The notes beneath the pieces were generated by a model. The model was not told where the DNA came from. It worked only from the letters and a program-made list of their open reading frames with translations, and searched no databases. A program made the translations under genes and the position numbers. DNA of 12,854 nt from contig CAZWCX010000169.1 of assembly GCA_964632945.1 (NCBI GenBank), forward strand, positions 1 through 12,854. The letters are read 5' to 3'. Of this stretch, positions 7,250-12,854 are shown piece after piece. The stretch comes from CAZWCX01 sp964632945. GTDB lineage: Bacteria > Planctomycetota > MHYJ01 > WSZJ01 > CAZWCX01. The stretch's first letter is position 1. Every line of letters begins with the position of its first letter.

Positions 7250-8101
7250 ATGAAGCGTTTCCTCGTAGCAGCGGCCGTGGCGGCCCTCTTGGCGTTGAGC
7301 CAATCTCCCCGAGCTTTCGCGCAGGGCTGATGCGGCGGCGACTCTGAAGGAGGCGTGTCCTCCAACCCGAGGGAGACCATTCCGGTCAAGACGGTCAAGA
7401 TCAGCATCGAAGGGATGAAGACCGAAGAAGACGGCGTCCGCGCGGGGAAGGTGCTGCGGGGCGTGGATTTCGTGAACACGGCCGTGGTGCTCCGGGACCG
7501 GCATCAGGCGATCGTGACGGTGCCGGCGGCGTTCTCGGGCTTCAACACGCTGGAGAAGGCGCTGGCGGATGCGGGGTATCCCTCGCGGCTGATCGATCCC
7601 GTCCATCTGACGCTCAAGGTGGCGCGGACCGATGGAGTAGTGGATCTGACGACCTTGTCGACGCAGTTCCTGATGGTGAAGGGCGCGGCGATGTCGGTCC
7701 CCGAGCCGACCGGGGACGCGCTGGCGATCTATGCCGATCCGGCCCAGATCGACCTGGCGGAGGTCGAAAAGATCGCGACGGGCCAGGGGTATCAGGCCCA
7801 GATCTCCTCGCACGAGTTTGTCGACGTGAAGATCGACGCGATGGACTGCAAGATGAAGGAGCAGCTGGTGCTCTCCGCGTTGACCGGGCTGAACGGGGTG
7901 ATTTTCGCGAAGGCGGACGCCGCCACGCAGATCGCCCGCGTGCTGGTCGCCCGGGGCACGATGTCGCCGGAAGGGGTGATTCGCGCCCTGGCCGAGGAGG
8001 GATACAGCGGGAATTGGTGTCCGCGCGGCGAGGAAAGCTGCGAGAAGGACAAGGAAGCGGCGAAGCCGGAGCATCCGGAGCATCCGGTTCAGGGACAATA
8101 A
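7250..8101 (+). CDS. Candidate selenoprotein: exported triple HMA-like protein with Sec at residue 27
   Basis: The gene is read from ATG 7250 through an in-frame TGA (7328-7330) to TAA at 8099-8101, giving 283 aa with selenocysteine at residue 27. ATG 7250 has AGGAGG 4 nt upstream and encodes a textbook signal peptide ending AFA|QG (residue 24). The mature N-terminus would read QG-Sec-CGGDSEGG. The neighbouring paralogue has GDCCGG there, so Sec replaces the first Cys of the pair. Three HMA-like modules follow (about 46-113, 117-187, 189-254). Module 1 has GMKTEED where MerP-like domains have GMTCxxC, so both cysteines are lost. Module 3 keeps one (C200). C257 and C264 lie near the C-terminus. 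A SECIS-like hairpin follows the TGA. Ending at the TGA would leave a useless 26-aa signal peptide. A start at GTG 7355 would have no export signal and an AAGGAGG only 1 nt away. A nonsense mutation or sequencing error remains possible. Function is inferred as redox or soft-metal handling. Confidence 0.78.
7328..7375 (+). promoter_or_regulatory. Candidate bacterial SECIS element for UGA recoding
   Basis: Downstream of the in-frame TGA (7328-7330), GGAGG (7349-7353) pairs perfectly with CCTCC (7359-7363) around a 5-nt loop CGTGT. The second loop base is G, followed by T. The loop begins 24 nt after the TGA. Bacterial SECIS elements are described as a short stem with a small apical loop, a G in the first two loop positions and roughly 16-37 nt from UGA to the loop, so all points fit. 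A lower stem CTCT (7342-7345) with GGAG (7372-7375), including one G-U pair, is possible across an internal loop. SelB binding is inferred; selA, selB, selC and selD are not in this window. Confidence 0.65.
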
Positions 8102-8200
8102 TCCCGATCCCGGCGCGGTCCTGAACCTGGGGTCAACCGCCAGCGGGTTCGGGTCGCGGTCGCGGTGCAACGACCCGGTGAACCGCGGAAGAGAAACGAC

Positions 8201-8247
8201 CGGCGGCCCGCCCCCCCCGAGGGGGGTGGCCGGGCCGCCGTGTTTTG
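8201..8247 (+). terminator. Strong rho-independent terminator
   Basis: CGGCGGCCCG (8201-8210) pairs perfectly with CGGGCCGCCG (8231-8240). An inner C-run/G-run extends the stem with a small bulge. The sequence TGTTTTG follows at 8241-8247. It lies 99 nt after the stop codon of the candidate selenoprotein gene and should end the + strand block. On the opposite strand the stem is followed by GTCGTTTC, so weak bidirectional action for the converging acc operon is possible. Confidence 0.85.
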
Positions 8248-8326
8248 TAGGCGTTTTGTGAAGCGCGTCTCAACGGACACGAAGCGGTCGATCGGTAGGT
8301 AGCCGGTGCGTGTCGGGAGGGTTCAA

Positions 8327-8502
8327 GCGGAGGCGGNNNNNNNNNNNNNNNNNNNNNNNNNNNNNNNNNNNNNNNNNNNNNNNNNNNNNNNNNNNNNNNN
8401 NNNNNNNNNNNNNNNNNNNNNNNNNNNNNNNNNNNNGGCGGAGGCGGGGCGGAGGCGGGGCGGAGGCGGGGCGGAGGCGGGGCGGAGGCGGGGCGGAGGC
8501 GG
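8327..8502. repeat. 11-bp G-rich tandem repeat array interrupted by an assembly gap
   Basis: Six perfect copies of the 11-bp unit GGCGGAGGCGG lie at 8437-8502. Ten bases of the same unit (8327-8336) stand on the left side of the N block, so the array spans the gap. Its true copy number is unknown. The + strand has regular GGGG and GG runs and could form G-quadruplexes. The unit is not a multiple of three and lies beyond the stop codons of both flanking genes, so it is not coding. Confidence 0.9.
8337..8436. other. Assembly gap of 100 N
   Basis: Exactly 100 consecutive N, the usual placeholder for a scaffold gap of unknown size. It sits inside the 11-bp repeat, which probably broke the assembly. 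Sequence, and possibly genes, could be missing here. Confidence 0.98.
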
Positions 8503-8533
8503 CGGGGTGCGCGGTACCGGTCTCCGGTGTGGG

Positions 8534-9187
8534 CTAGGAGCGTTCCTCGGCGTCGACCGGGTAGACCGGGCCGCGGAAGATCTCTTCGCTCGACACTTCC
8601 TTCCGTGTCTTCTTGGGCGCCGCGTCCTTGCGCGGGCCGCGCTCCACGAGTTTGTAGACGCAGAATTCGACCTGCGGTTTGACGTGGGACTCGATGATCT
8701 CGAGGTAGCGGCGCAGGATGATCTCGCGCACCTTCTCGGTGATTTCCTTGAGGCTGATTCCCTCGTAGGCGGTGGCGGTGGCGACGACGCGCACGGGGTG
8801 GTCCGGGAAGAGCTTCTCTTTGCGGACGGTGATGGAGATGTCGGCGATTTCGGGCAGGGTTTTGACCAGGCGGATCAGAGTCTCCTCGAGCGCATAGACG
8901 GTGATCGAGACCTCGCCGTCGGGCGTCTTGCAGCGGAGGTGGGTGTCGTACTTGCTGGAGAACCAGCGGGCGCCGACGACCACGACGTTGACGAGGATGA
9001 GCCAGATCGATCCGATCAGCGACAGCCAGTGCCAGACGCTCCAGTCCGACCAGGAGGCCGCCTTGATGGTTTCCGGATCGACGAGTCCGATGTGGATGGT
9101 CCCGATCGCCCAGAGAAAGCCGATCGTGGCGCATGCGAGGGCGACCACGCCGTCCACGACCACCACGATCCACTTGAGCCGTTCCAT
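8534..9187 (-). CDS. amaP: AmaP-like membrane-anchored Asp23-family protein
   Basis: The 217-aa protein starts 13 nt after the accC stop. Its AGGAG (9202-9198) overlaps that stop codon, so translation is likely coupled. Two hydrophobic helices (about 7-29 and 51-73) form a hairpin anchor. Residues about 85-180 look like an Asp23/DUF322 domain, with two similar beta-alpha-beta halves containing SITVYALEETLIRLVK (94-109) and VRVVATATAYEGISL (132-146). A charged tail ends the protein. In Staphylococcus aureus, AmaP anchors Asp23 at the membrane. In Bacillus subtilis the Asp23-family gene yqhY lies with accBC and is tied to lipid synthesis. The same neighbourhood here suggests a link to acetyl-CoA carboxylase or envelope homeostasis (inference). 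No separate soluble Asp23 gene is in the window, so this protein may act alone or with one encoded elsewhere. Confidence 0.8.
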   Translation of the reverse strand: MERLKWIVVVVDGVVALACATIGFLWAIGTIHIGLVDPETIKAASWSDWSVWHWLSLIGSIWLILVNVVVVGARWFSSKYDTHLRCKTPDGEVSITVYALEETLIRLVKTLPEIADISITVRKEKLFPDHPVRVVATATAYEGISLKEITEKVREIILRRYLEIIESHVKPQVEFCVYKLVERGPRKDAAPKKTRKEVSSEEIFRGPVYPVDAEERS

Positions 9188-9200
9188 CGGAATCGAGCTC

Positions 9201-10541
9201 CTATTTCAGCAGGCACTGTTCCACGAAGGTCGTATCGACCGCCCCATCCACGAACTGGCGGCTCGCCAGGATCTGCAGGTGCAGGGGGATCGTCGTTTTC
9301 ACGCCGTCGAGCCGGAATTCGTGGAGGGCTCGCGTCAAGGTGCGGATCGCATCCGCGCGGGTCTTTCGGTGAACGATCAACTTGGCCACCATTGAATCAT
9401 AAAAGGGCGGAATCTCGTAGCCGGAATAGAGGTGGGAGTCGACGCGCACGCCCGGCCCGCCCGGGGGGGAGTAGAAGGCGACCTGACCGGGGCACGGGCG
9501 GAAGCCCTGATCGGGGTCCTCGGCGTTGATGCGGCACTCGATCGCGTGGCCGCGGAACTCGATGTCCGACTGCTTGTACTCGAGAGGCAGTCCGGCGGCG
9601 ACTTTGATCTGTTCCTTGATCAGGTCGACCCCGGTGACCATCTCCGTGACCGGATGCTCCACTTGGATGCGGGCGTTCATCTCGAGGAAGTAGAACTTTC
9701 CCGCCTGATCGACGAGGAACTCGCAGGTCCCCGCGTTCGAATATTTGGAGGCGCGGGCGATCGACTTGGCGGCCTCGCCCATCTCCTGGCGCAGCTTGGG
9801 CGAAACGGCGGGGCTCGGCGACTCTTCCACCAGTTTCTGGTGGCGGCGCTGGGAGGAGCAGTCGCGTTCTCCCAGGTGAATGACGTTGCCGTGCTGGTCG
9901 CCGAGGATCTGGATTTCGACGTGGCGCGCCTTCTCGACCAGCTTCTCGATGAAGATGCTCGAGTCCTTGAAGGCCGCCTCGGCCTCCGCCTGCGCCTGCA
10001 GGACGCTGTTGACCAGCGAGACGTCGTTGTGGGCGACCCGCATGCCGCGACCGCCGCCGCCGGCGGCGGCCTTGATCATGACGGGGTAGCCGACCTGGCG
10101 CGCGACTTCGAGCGCGTGGTTCTCGTTCTGGACGATTTCGCTGCCGGGCAGCACCGGGACGCCGATCTTGCGCGCGAGGGCGCGCGCGTTGGCCTTGTTG
10201 CCCACCATCCGGGACGATTCCGGGCGCGGACCGATGAAGCCGATCCGGCACGACTCGCACACTTCGGCGAAGTGATGGTTCTCGGACAGGAAGCCGTACC
10301 CGGGGTGAATCGCCTCGACGTCCGTGATCTCGGCCGCGCTGATGATCCGCGAAATGTCGAGGTAGCTCTTGGAGGCCGGTCCGGGGCCGATGCAGATGGT
10401 GTAGTCGGCCAGTCGCAGGTAAAGGGCGTTGCGGTCCGCCTCCGAGAACACGGCGACCGTTTCAATGCCCATTTCCTTGCAGGCGCGAATCACCCGGAGG
10501 GCGATCTCGCCGCGATTGGCGACCAGGATGCGCGAGAACAT
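9201..10541 (-). CDS. accC: Biotin carboxylase subunit of acetyl-CoA carboxylase
   Basis: The 446-aa protein matches AccC (about 449 aa in E. coli) from end to end. It carries the N-terminal ILVANRGEIALRVIRAC motif, Lys116 (VGNK), and Lys157 with the ATP-grasp loop GGGGRGM (161-167). Metal and catalytic acids are Glu274 and Glu287, then RIQVEHPVTE (291-300) with Arg291 and Glu295, and Arg337 in ECRINAEDP. All lie one or two residues from the E. coli numbering. It carboxylates the biotin of AccB using ATP and bicarbonate, the first half of malonyl-CoA synthesis. The gene starts 4 nt after the fapA-like stop, with AAGGGAG (10559-10553) 11 nt upstream of the ATG. The carboxyltransferase subunits (accA, accD) are not in the window. 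The enzyme looks intact. Confidence 0.98.
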   Translation of the reverse strand: MFSRILVANRGEIALRVIRACKEMGIETVAVFSEADRNALYLRLADYTICIGPGPASKSYLDISRIISAAEITDVEAIHPGYGFLSENHHFAEVCESCRIGFIGPRPESSRMVGNKANARALARKIGVPVLPGSEIVQNENHALEVARQVGYPVMIKAAAGGGGRGMRVAHNDVSLVNSVLQAQAEAEAAFKDSSIFIEKLVEKARHVEIQILGDQHGNVIHLGERDCSSQRRHQKLVEESPSPAVSPKLRQEMGEAAKSIARASKYSNAGTCEFLVDQAGKFYFLEMNARIQVEHPVTEMVTGVDLIKEQIKVAAGLPLEYKQSDIEFRGHAIECRINAEDPDQGFRPCPGQVAFYSPPGGPGVRVDSHLYSGYEIPPFYDSMVAKLIVHRKTRADAIRTLTRALHEFRLDGVKTTIPLHLQILASRQFVDGAVDTTFVEQCLLK

Positions 10542-10545
10542 GGGG

Positions 10546-12261
10546 TCAACGACTCCCTTCTGGGTTTCCCTCGTCGGGCGGGTCGCCCGCGGGCGGTTCC
10601 GTTCGCCGGAGGGCGGTGGGCGGCCGGACGCGGTCGATGATCACCGTGGCGTCCCGCCCCAACAGGAAGCGGGGCCCGTCCAGGCCGGTGTCGACCGTCC
10701 GCTCGGACGTGCCGATCCGGACGTGACCGGGCGGATGGAACCGGCGCCGTACGTCGACCCGCGGCGGACCCGTGGGCCGGCTGGCGGCGCGCAATCGCTC
10801 GAGTTCCGTCTGCATCGTCCGTTGCAATTCCAGGGCGGCAGTTTCGAGCCGCAGCAACGTGAGGTACTGGTCCTGGCGTTCGGGCGCCAACGCCCCGGGG
10901 TCGATCACCTCGCCCATGCAGGAAACTTTCTGGCGCAACAGTTCGCGGAGGCGGTCGTCGTTCTTCCGCAGCGCTGCCTGCAGGGAGGTCATGCGCTCGT
11001 CCAGGAAAGCACTGACGCCGGCGACGAAGGAAACCCCCGCGCCGCCCGACTCGGATCCCGCGATCGACGCGAAAATCCGGTTCATCGCCTCCACCCGCCC
11101 CGAGAGGAACAGGCCCCGCCCGTCCGTCCCGATCCGGATGGTGTCCGCGGAGCGGATCTCGGACGCGTCCAGGACATCCCGGAGCGTCACCGGTCCGAGG
11201 GCGTCGATGCGGGCGCCGCGCGCTTCGCGCGCCTTGACGCAGCCGCCGGCGCGGACGGAAAACCCGGGGGATCCCACGATCGCCCCATGCACGTACACGT
11301 CGCGTTCGACCTCGACATCCACCCCCACCAGATCGCCGTCGACGAAGACATCCCGTGCGCGAATCCTGCCGGGCCCCGTGACACCGCCCCGCACGAACAC
11401 GCTGCCCGCGAACTCGATCGCCGGCAGATCGGCGGAGTCGGTCGTCCAGATCGGCCCCGCCGTCGCATCCCGGCGCAGCATCGGGGTCACGTCCACACCG
11501 GAGGGAGTCACCACCAAACACCCGGACTGCTGGGCGACCAGGTCGCCGGTGCGCCGGCTCAGGCGCACTCCCGGTCCCAAGCGAGTCTCGAGTTCGCGGC
11601 CGGGCGGGGCCGTGAGTCGCTTCCCGGTCACGAGAATGCCCCCCTTCCCGGTCTCCGCCGAGTGCACCCTCGCCAGCACCTGATGCGGCTCGACCGGCTC
11701 CAGGGTGTCCCCGATGGGACGCGGCGGCATCGTGTCCTCCCCGAAGATCGCGGCGTGGTCGAGATAGCGCACGAGGTACTCCAGGCGGGCGTCCTGACCG
11801 CGCTCGGGCAGGACCCCCTTGGCCACTCTCAGATTCCACACCAACTCGTGCCGGTTTGCCGCCTTGTCGAACGCCTTCTTGACCGCGTCGCTCTCGAGCC
11901 CCTTCGTCACGTCGCTTTCCTTGAGCAGGTCGAAGAGATCCTCGAGTCGAATCGACTTGCCGAGCCCCGTGCCGGGGAGCAGGGTGAGGTAGGCGTAGAA
12001 CTTGGTGTTGTTGACGAACGCCACGTCCCGGATGGCGCGTCCGCCCATGCCCCGATAGGCCGCCTTGAGGCGCGTCAAGAGCGCCTGCAGTTCCAGCCGC
12101 TTCTCGTCCGTCTCCGCCAGGCTGATCCCGAGGCGGATCTGGTCTTCCACCGAAAAGACGTCGGCACCGTCGAACGTGGATTCGGGCTTCACTTCGCCCG
12201 GGAGGGCGCGTGCGGCCTCCTCCACGAGTTCCGCGACGCGAGGCGGTATGACGGGCTTCAT
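10546..12261 (-). CDS. FapA/DUF342-family protein inside the acc operon
   Basis: The 571-aa product is read from the ATG at 12261 (MKPVIPPRVAELVEEA). The frame is open upstream to 12471, but that part overlaps accB and has no coding character. Residues about 75-170 resemble the FapA N-terminal domain, including AFVNNTKFYAYL and GLESDAVKKAFDKAA. PIGDTLEPV (182-190) and two GxxL/V-rich segments lead into a right-handed beta-helix-like region (about 270-370) with repeating VxVxGxV patterns such as DVFVDGDLVGVDVEVERDV. A coiled coil (about 415-495) and a Pro/Arg/Glu-rich tail follow. FapA proteins are cytosolic; the best-known member, in Vibrio, affects flagellar assembly. There are no flagellar genes here. 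The position between accB and accC suggests a scaffold or regulator tied to the carboxylase (inference). Its stop is TGA, showing that TGA terminates normally in this genome. Confidence 0.87.
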   Translation of the reverse strand: MKPVIPPRVAELVEEAARALPGEVKPESTFDGADVFSVEDQIRLGISLAETDEKRLELQALLTRLKAAYRGMGGRAIRDVAFVNNTKFYAYLTLLPGTGLGKSIRLEDLFDLLKESDVTKGLESDAVKKAFDKAANRHELVWNLRVAKGVLPERGQDARLEYLVRYLDHAAIFGEDTMPPRPIGDTLEPVEPHQVLARVHSAETGKGGILVTGKRLTAPPGRELETRLGPGVRLSRRTGDLVAQQSGCLVVTPSGVDVTPMLRRDATAGPIWTTDSADLPAIEFAGSVFVRGGVTGPGRIRARDVFVDGDLVGVDVEVERDVYVHGAIVGSPGFSVRAGGCVKAREARGARIDALGPVTLRDVLDASEIRSADTIRIGTDGRGLFLSGRVEAMNRIFASIAGSESGGAGVSFVAGVSAFLDERMTSLQAALRKNDDRLRELLRQKVSCMGEVIDPGALAPERQDQYLTLLRLETAALELQRTMQTELERLRAASRPTGPPRVDVRRRFHPPGHVRIGTSERTVDTGLDGPRFLLGRDATVIIDRVRPPTALRRTEPPAGDPPDEGNPEGSR

Positions 12262-12273
12262 CTCGGCTTGCCT

Positions 12274-12297
12274 CGTCCGGGCGCGGTCCGCCGGACG
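12274..12297 (-). promoter_or_regulatory. Inverted repeat in the accB-fapA spacer next to the fapA ribosome binding site
   Basis: CGTCCGG (12274-12280) and CCGGACG (12291-12297) are perfect inverted repeats of 7 bp around a 10-nt loop. In the - strand mRNA the stem ends on the first base of GAGG (12274-12271), the only Shine-Dalgarno-like sequence before the ATG at 12261. The hairpin could lower FapA translation relative to AccB or act as a processing or attenuation site. There is no T-run. In sequence this GC-rich, such hairpins also arise by chance. Confidence 0.35.
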
Positions 12298-12335
12298 CCA
12301 AGCCCGCCCGCCGCCCCGCCCGGGCGCCCCTCTTG

Positions 12336-12800
12336 CTACCGGGCCTTCTTGATTCGGAACAGCGGCTGGCCGAACTCCACCGGTTCGCCGTTCTGCACCA
12401 GGATCTCGCGTACCTCCCCCTCCATCTCGGCCTTGATCTCGTTCATCACCTTCATCGCCTCGATGATGCAAAGGGTGGTGTCGGGTTTGACCTGCGCCCC
12501 GACTTCCACAAACGAGGGCAGCTCCGGCTTGGGGGAGCGATAATACGTTCCCACCAGGGGGGACTTGATTTCCACCAGGTCGGCGTCCAGCCGGGTCACC
12601 GCCGCCGGCGCCCCTGGGGACGCGGTGAGGGCGTGACCGGCGGAAACTTGCGGCATCGCGTGAACGATCGCCACGCCCGGGGGGGCGTCCGCCCCTCCCT
12701 TGCGCAGGCGAACCTTGAAACCCTCTTCCTCGAATTCCAATTCCGACAGCTGGTTCTGGTTCATCAGCTCCAGCAGCCTCTTCAGCTGGTCGAGATCCAT
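12336..12800 (-). CDS. accB: Biotin carboxyl carrier protein of acetyl-CoA carboxylase
   Basis: The 154-aa protein has the two expected parts. An N-terminal helical segment (MDLDQLKRLLELMNQNQLSE) is followed by a flexible Ala/Pro-rich linker (about 36-72). The C-terminal biotinyl domain (about 76-152) contains EAMKVMNEI (114-122), with Lys117 as the biotinylation site. The segment beginning SPLVGTYYRSP (80-90) is the 'thumb' typical of bacterial AccB rather than of other biotin carriers. It shuttles carboxybiotin from AccC to the carboxyltransferase. The ATG at 12800 is preceded by GGGGAG (12812-12807) with 6-nt spacing. It is the first visible gene of the - strand operon. The 74-nt spacer to the fapA-like gene is the longest in that operon. 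Confidence 0.97.
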   Translation of the reverse strand: MDLDQLKRLLELMNQNQLSELEFEEEGFKVRLRKGGADAPPGVAIVHAMPQVSAGHALTASPGAPAAVTRLDADLVEIKSPLVGTYYRSPKPELPSFVEVGAQVKPDTTLCIIEAMKVMNEIKAEMEGEVREILVQNGEPVEFGQPLFRIKKAR

Positions 12801-12854
12801 GCCGGTCTCCCCGAACGCGCGGTATCCGATTCCCGCGCCATTAGTTAGGTTGAA
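12801..12854 (-). other. Upstream region of accB at the window edge
   Basis: These 54 nt hold the accB ribosome binding site. The - strand sequence farther upstream contains TAACTAA, which may include the stop codon of a preceding gene. No clear promoter is visible, so whether accB begins the operon cannot be decided here. Confidence 0.4.

Larger units (their letters stand above)
8248..8533. other. Convergent intergenic region without genes
   Basis: Apart from the repeat array and the gap, I see no gene here. A small perfect hairpin, ACCGG-TCT-CCGGT (8516-8528), lies just past the stop of the amaP-like gene. It might help end - strand transcripts, but it lacks a T-run. Confidence 0.6.

Noticed and set aside
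7250..7330. A 26-aa peptide ended by the TGA, or a dead pseudogene
   Set aside because: The peptide is only a signal sequence. The frame after TGA is intact for 256 codons and matches the paralogue along its length. A very recent nonsense mutation cannot be fully excluded.
7328..7330. TGA read as Trp or Gly by an altered genetic code
   Set aside because: The fapA-like gene ends in TGA 4 nt before the accC start, and reading through would run out of frame into accC. TGA does not appear inside any other clear gene here.
7355..8101. Gene starting at GTG 7355 (248 aa)
   Set aside because: AAGGAGG is only 1 nt away from this GTG, the product would lack a signal peptide unlike its paralogue, and a better start with signal peptide lies in the same frame at 7250.
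8437..8502. CRISPR array
   Set aside because: The units are contiguous 11-mers with no spacers and no cas genes nearby.
8306..8540. Proteins encoded by the 11-bp repeat
   Set aside because: The unit is not a multiple of three, the frames run through N, and the products are pure low-complexity sequence.
10429..12543. Long + strand open frame (704 codons) across the fapA-like gene
   Set aside because: Antisense to FapA, AccC and AccB coding sequence. The predicted product is low-complexity and Arg/Pro/His-rich.

Overview
This is a GC-rich stretch of bacterial chromosome. It is probably a metagenome scaffold, because it holds one block of exactly 100 N set inside a G-rich tandem repeat. The gene mix suggests a diderm environmental lineage such as Planctomycetota or a neighbouring candidate phylum. 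It includes a minimal Hanks-type Ser/Thr kinase, a secreted M1 peptidase with HEAT repeats, periplasmic TlpA and HMA-like proteins, and a FapA protein inside an acetyl-CoA carboxylase operon. No rRNA or other phylogenetic marker is present, so the lineage is an inference only.

Layout. Positions 1-84 look like the tail of an upstream gene, followed by a polytopic membrane protein of unknown function (111-1394, +). A short Ser/Thr kinase (1391-2287, -) converges on it with overlapping stop codons and appears to be made from a leaderless mRNA. Divergent from the kinase is an exported zinc aminopeptidase of family M1 (2465-5149, +). A clear sigma70-type promoter at 5183-5211 then starts a periplasmic redox/metal block on the + strand: a TlpA/ResA-like thioredoxin (5261-6277), an exported protein with three HMA-like modules (6300-7115), and a paralogue of that protein (7250-8101). 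A strong intrinsic terminator lies at 8201-8247. The gapped 11-bp repeat array follows (8327-8502). The right-hand part is a - strand operon, transcribed accB, fapA-like gene, accC, amaP-like gene (12800 down to 8534).

Main discovery. The third gene of the redox block is a candidate selenoprotein. A good ribosome binding site and signal peptide (from ATG 7250) run into an in-frame TGA at 7328-7330, after which the same frame stays open for 256 more codons. The TGA falls in a Gly-Sec-Cys-Gly-Gly context right after the predicted signal peptidase site. The adjacent paralogue has Cys-Cys-Gly-Gly at the corresponding place. A hairpin with a 5-bp GGAGG/CCTCC stem and CGTGT loop begins 18 nt after the TGA. 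It fits the usual description of a bacterial SECIS element. Ordinary gene calling would start this gene at GTG 7355 and lose both the signal peptide and the Sec.

How the genes may work together. AccB and AccC are the biotin carrier and biotin carboxylase of fatty acid synthesis. The membrane-anchored Asp23-family protein beside them parallels the accBC-yqhY link known in Bacillus. The TlpA-like protein could keep the Cys-Cys/Sec-Cys motifs of the two HMA-like proteins reduced in the periplasm, for handling a soft metal or for thiol redox work. That last point is inference from context.
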